64,000 nt of DNA from Epiperipatus broadwayi. Taxonomy: Eukaryota; Onychophora; Udeonychophora; Euonychophora; Peripatidae. Below, piece after piece: positions 60,060-64,000 of the stretch (its first letter is position 1; each line of letters begins with the position of its first letter). The position numbers were made by a program, and so were the translations under genes. The notes under the pieces were generated by a model that saw nothing but the letters and a program-made list of their open reading frames with translations, did not search any database and was not told the DNA's origin. The DNA lies in assembly GCA_028023455.1 (NCBI GenBank), contig JAQFVV010000013.1, positions 14,892,258 through 14,956,257 of the forward strand, written 5' to 3'.

Positions 60060-63045
60060 TCTTTTGATTTCTCTTTGTAGCTTTAAAGTGCCTAAGCAAA
60101 GCAAATTTCTAATATCCATTTTGAATGTTCTAGTTATTATAGCTGTTATTACTGTATGGTTACTTATATATCATATGAACATGGATATGATGTTTACCAA
60201 TAGGCATCAGCCAATGTTGTAATTTTATGTGCTCTTTATCTCTGAGTTTAAGATCAAGAAGCATCATGATATTTCTTTTTGGTTTGCCTGGTAATTTTAA
60301 TTGGGAATATCAATTGAATTTTTTGGAAAGCAAAATTGATGTGTAAATGAATTTTTTTAATACATATTTTTACATGAAAGACAAAAGTAAATTGTGATCC
60401 TTAGATTAAAGATGTAGGTGCTAAGAATTCCTGATTGTGGACACAGACTGTCATTCAATGATGGACTTTTATTTAAGTACATTCAACTATAGACCACTTT
60501 CAAATGAAGGAAGTTTGCATGAATTGGAAGAACCATCTAATATTAAATTATATATTGCTGGTACTATACTATAAAGATACCATATCACACAAGTGGAGTA
60601 GGATTTATTATAAATTAAAAAGTTGAAGAAATAGAGATTGATCATGTATCGGGCAGAGTAACAAGATTTGTTATTCAATTTAATGCAATATTTCAAATAC
60701 AGATAATTCACTTTTTATTCCAATATGTTTTTATTGTGTTGAAGAAATAGAGAGTTTTTATATGAATGTACAAAGTCTTTTGACCAGACCAAACTCATGT
60801 GAAACTTTTAATGCTAGAATTGGTAAACGATTAAAAAATAAAAGTATAAATGAGATGGGATTTATACTTGTGGAATTTACAGAAAAAGAAAATTTTTATA
60901 TTATGAAATCTTTATTTGAGAAAAATGCTAAACAGAAATTGATATGAAAGCATCTACATGAAGATACAGCATAATTGAATTCTATTTTGACAACAGAAAT
61001 ATGTTTCAAGATTATAAGGTTTTTAATAAATTCAACACAGGAAGTGATCATTGAATAGTGAAATATAAGGTACAAATAAATGCAAAATTAGAAAGGCAAA
61101 AACTATTAAGGAAAATTGTATTAAAAGTTGATATTTCTAATCTTCAGAAACATTCCATTGAATTTAAATTATAACTCGTAAATAGTTTTAAAATATTAAC
61201 AGATTTTGAAGATGCTTCAAATTTGAATGAAATTAATAGGAAAATAATTGATACACTATTAAGAATTGCAACAAAAATAAGTGGCAAGAATAAGTAGTAA
61301 TTTACCAGTAAATTGTCTATTGAGAGAAGACATTTTATTAAGAAAAGAAGGGATGTGAAAATTTATAAAAATGATCCATTAAAAACAATTGAATATTTAG
61401 AATTTTGTAAAATGGTAAGAAAAAGAATTAATAATAGTATTAAAAATTCTATAATTGTGAATTAGCTAGGAAAACTATAGAAGAGAATAGAAGTATGAAA
61501 AGTATAAAGCAACATCTTGTTATTGATAGATAACTTATTTCTGTGCTAAGAAAAAATAATGGAACTATTACTAAAATAGAGATGGCATCATAAAATATGT
61601 GGAAAAGTTTTTTAAAGGAATTATATAATAATAATAAACAACCAAAAAATTAAGTATTCTGTACAATTACTACATCTTTTAAATTACTCAGCATGCTAAA
61701 TGAAAAAGTGAGACATGCAATTAAGCCTATGAAGAAGTAAAAAGTTCTAGATAACAATGAAATTATAATCAATATCTTACAAGAAGCAGATGAAGAACTA
61801 TAAAAATTGTTGACAAAGTTATATAAATGTCTAAATGATAAAGATGCAGTAGATGATTGTAAAAATGCAGTAATAATATTAATATTTTTAAAAGGCAATA
61901 AAAAAGATATTGGAAATTACAAATATATTAGTCTTTTAGCATAGAGGATCATATCCAAGTATTGGAAAACGTTCTGGAAAAAAGCAATGAATATGAGTTG
62001 CCATTATGCTTTGGATTTGCAGATTATGAATAGGCATTTGATTCTATAAGCATTTTTTAAATGATTAAAACATTGGATCATAAAGTCATAGACTTAGAAT
62101 ATTGTCATATTTGGAAGAATATTTATTAAAATTCAACAGTAATGATTAAATTGCATGATAATACTAAGAAGATTAACATTAAGAAGAGTGTATGAAAGAT
62201 TGATTTCATATCTCCAAAACTTTTTGTGGGTTGAAATGGGAAGCTAAAAAAATAAAAGCAAGAGCAGATTGCTTACTTAAGTTATGTAGATTTTGAATAT
62301 GATGTAGTTATTTTTAAAAATAATGCTTCAGAATTTCAAGAGATATTGCAATAGTTATAAAATTAAAATAAGGCTAAAGATAAATGCTAAAAAGACTAAG
62401 TAATGTTCAATGGATTTTCTCAAAAGATGAAGGTAAAGATTGATTGATTATTATGAGTTAGAAGAAGTTAACAGCTACAAATATCTTGGTCAGATTATTA
62501 CTACATATGAAAATATAATGAATTTAATTAATTATAGAATTAAACTTGGGTGGAGTGCTTTTGATAAAAATAAATATGTCTATGGGTTTGAAAAAAATAA
62601 TTTTTAATAAATGTATTTTTTCCAGTTCTTATGGATTAAATCTTAAATACTCAATAGAAGAGCAATGCAGAGACTTTTGTCCATTCAACAAAGTATGGAG
62701 AGATGTATATAAGAAAAAATCAAAGACAAAATACATGGGTGAAAGAACAAACAGATATTATTAATATCATTGAAACAATTGAGTAACTGAAAATGGATCT
62801 GGTTGTTTCCAGAAGAGATAATAATAAATGGGCAATTGAAATCTTAAATTGGAACCCAAGAGGTTTAAAGGACCTGAAAAGAGATCACTTGTGAAATGGA
62901 TAGATATAAAATAAGAAAGTTAACTAGGGTGCTATGGAAGAGAGAGTTTAGAAATTGGAGAAAGTAGATTAAATTTAGCAAGTCTTTCATCCTGCTGTGG
63001 AACAATAATGGTTTAAAAATGATGATGATGATGATATATACTTTC
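60060..63045 (+). pseudogene. RTE LINE copy 3, full length, decayed
   Basis: The 5' region is shared with copy 2 (GTTATTACT..., TCTGAGTTTAAGATCAAG). The endonuclease has L-S-T-F-N-Y-R-P-L-S-N-E-G-S-L-H-E-L (about 60475). The middle reads N-K-F-N-T-G-S-D-H (about 61030), and the C-terminal half includes L-E-E-V-N-S-Y-K-Y-L-G-Q (about 62458), C-G-T-I-M-V-like end and a (GAT)n tail at 63020-63035. Motif C is destroyed (F-E-Y-D-V-V). Stops and frameshifts are frequent; it is about as old as copy 2 and lacks the insert. Confidence 0.8.
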
Positions 63046-64000
63046 AAACAAAATTATTATCATTATATTGATATAAAAGATTCTACTAAATTGTTAAGAG
63101 TATTTATTTAATGGAAATTATAATCTTGCTAGGAATGTCTTTAAATAGATTAAGAAGAAAAAATATGGTTTAATTTTATTTAGCTTTTACATTATATTCT
63201 TGTAAGATTTTAAGAAAGACTTATACTACATTTGATAACAATAAAATAACATTGAATTATAGTGTTACTATAATTTATTAAATGAGATACAAAGGAGAAA
63301 AATAATAGAAATACCATTTCTGGAGTTGCTTATACTATTCTTTAATTTTATAAGAAATTATATATGTCAAAGTAAATTGAGTTTAAATAGAAAAGTAACA
63401 CTTTATAAAAATAAAATTAAAAGTAAATATCTTAGATCTGCATTTTATCTTCATGAGAGAAATATAGGACATAACATTTTGTTGGAACAGATTAAAGCTG
63501 TCTTTTATTTTTAAATTTTATGGAAAATTATATATATATATATAGTAAAAAAGATAGGGGTGACCAAGGGTAATGGCAAAATATCATTCCTCTGAATATC
63601 ACAATCATTAATGAGCATTGTTAATAAACAATCAACAACAAATATAAAAGTAACATGAGAGAAACAGCATAAAATAAAGTACATAGAATAATAATATTAC
63701 ATCATCAGCATTAAACAAGAATAATCAATAGGCATCCCCTGGCATCTGGATTTAAAAGAGATTTAATATCAACATATAAGCTAATTATCTAACCATTGCC
63801 AAACTTAGGTCAGAATATGACACAATCAACTGCATGAACATATTTAAATAATGAAGTATCTATCATTATAAAAATATTTCTGAGATCCTGTTACATGTTG
63901 ATCATCCTCAGTGCTCTGGCCTTACAATATCAAGAGAGTATAGGCCAACTATAAACTAATTTTCAATCTATATAAATAAAATGCAGAGAATGAACTTTAA
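63046..64000. other. AT-rich non-coding flank
   Basis: No gene or repeat family was recognised to the window end. Confidence 0.5.

Overview
The window is animal nuclear DNA. It is very AT-rich, nearly gene-free and full of decayed transposable elements. No bacterial-type operon, CRISPR array or rRNA is present. The mix of RTE-type and L1/Tx1-type LINEs, three families of Penelope-like elements (PLEs), tRNA-derived SINEs and long (GATA)n/(GACA)n arrays suggests a mollusc, possibly a cephalopod. That is an inference from repeat style, not an identification.

Only one ordinary host gene is convincing. It is a 655-codon minus-strand reading frame at 50755-52722 with an N-terminal signal sequence, thirteen tandem repeats of about 20 residues rich in Ser-Ser-Glu-Glu, a block dense in N-glycosylation sequons and a charged tail. 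A good splice donor near its 3' end suggests it is one exon of a larger gene.

Layout. 495-11130: an LTR retrotransposon with 2.7-kb LTRs, a PBS, a PPT and a 4-bp target duplication, but only a gag-like ORF and no pol; it sits at the edge of a (GATA)n array (11131-12090). 12-18 kb: non-coding, with a foldback element. 18-20.5 kb: minus-strand L1/Tx1-like LINE with a recent 120-bp duplication. 20.9-22.8 kb: Penelope element (family A). 23.2-23.6 kb: small inverted-repeat elements. 24.5-26.4 kb: RTE LINE with an inverted 5' half. 27.4-29.1 kb: 1.66-kb palindrome made of two opposed 3' ends of a second Penelope family (C). 30.0-31.5 kb: third Penelope family (B). 31.7-32.4 kb: two very short tRNA-Gly-like SINEs. 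35.1-36.4 kb: DNA transposon with 57-bp TIRs, an 8-bp TSD and a telomere-like minisatellite inside. 37-41 kb: Penelope relic and a second tRNA-like SINE family. 41.0-42.2 kb: tandem repeat with a period near 373 bp. 42.4-42.7 kb: C-depleted G-rich tract. 47-49 kb: Penelope family C again. 50.8-52.7 kb: the host ORF. 53.3-57.4 kb: RTE LINE containing a LINE fragment that itself contains a SINE. 58.9-59.2 kb: (GATA)n-(GACA)n. 60.1-63.0 kb: another full-length, dead RTE LINE.

Almost every mobile-element ORF has stops or frameshifts. The retrotransposon genes form no working pathway here. The window records successive insertions, inversions and local duplications. Positions of element edges are read by eye and may be off by tens of bases unless a target duplication fixes them.
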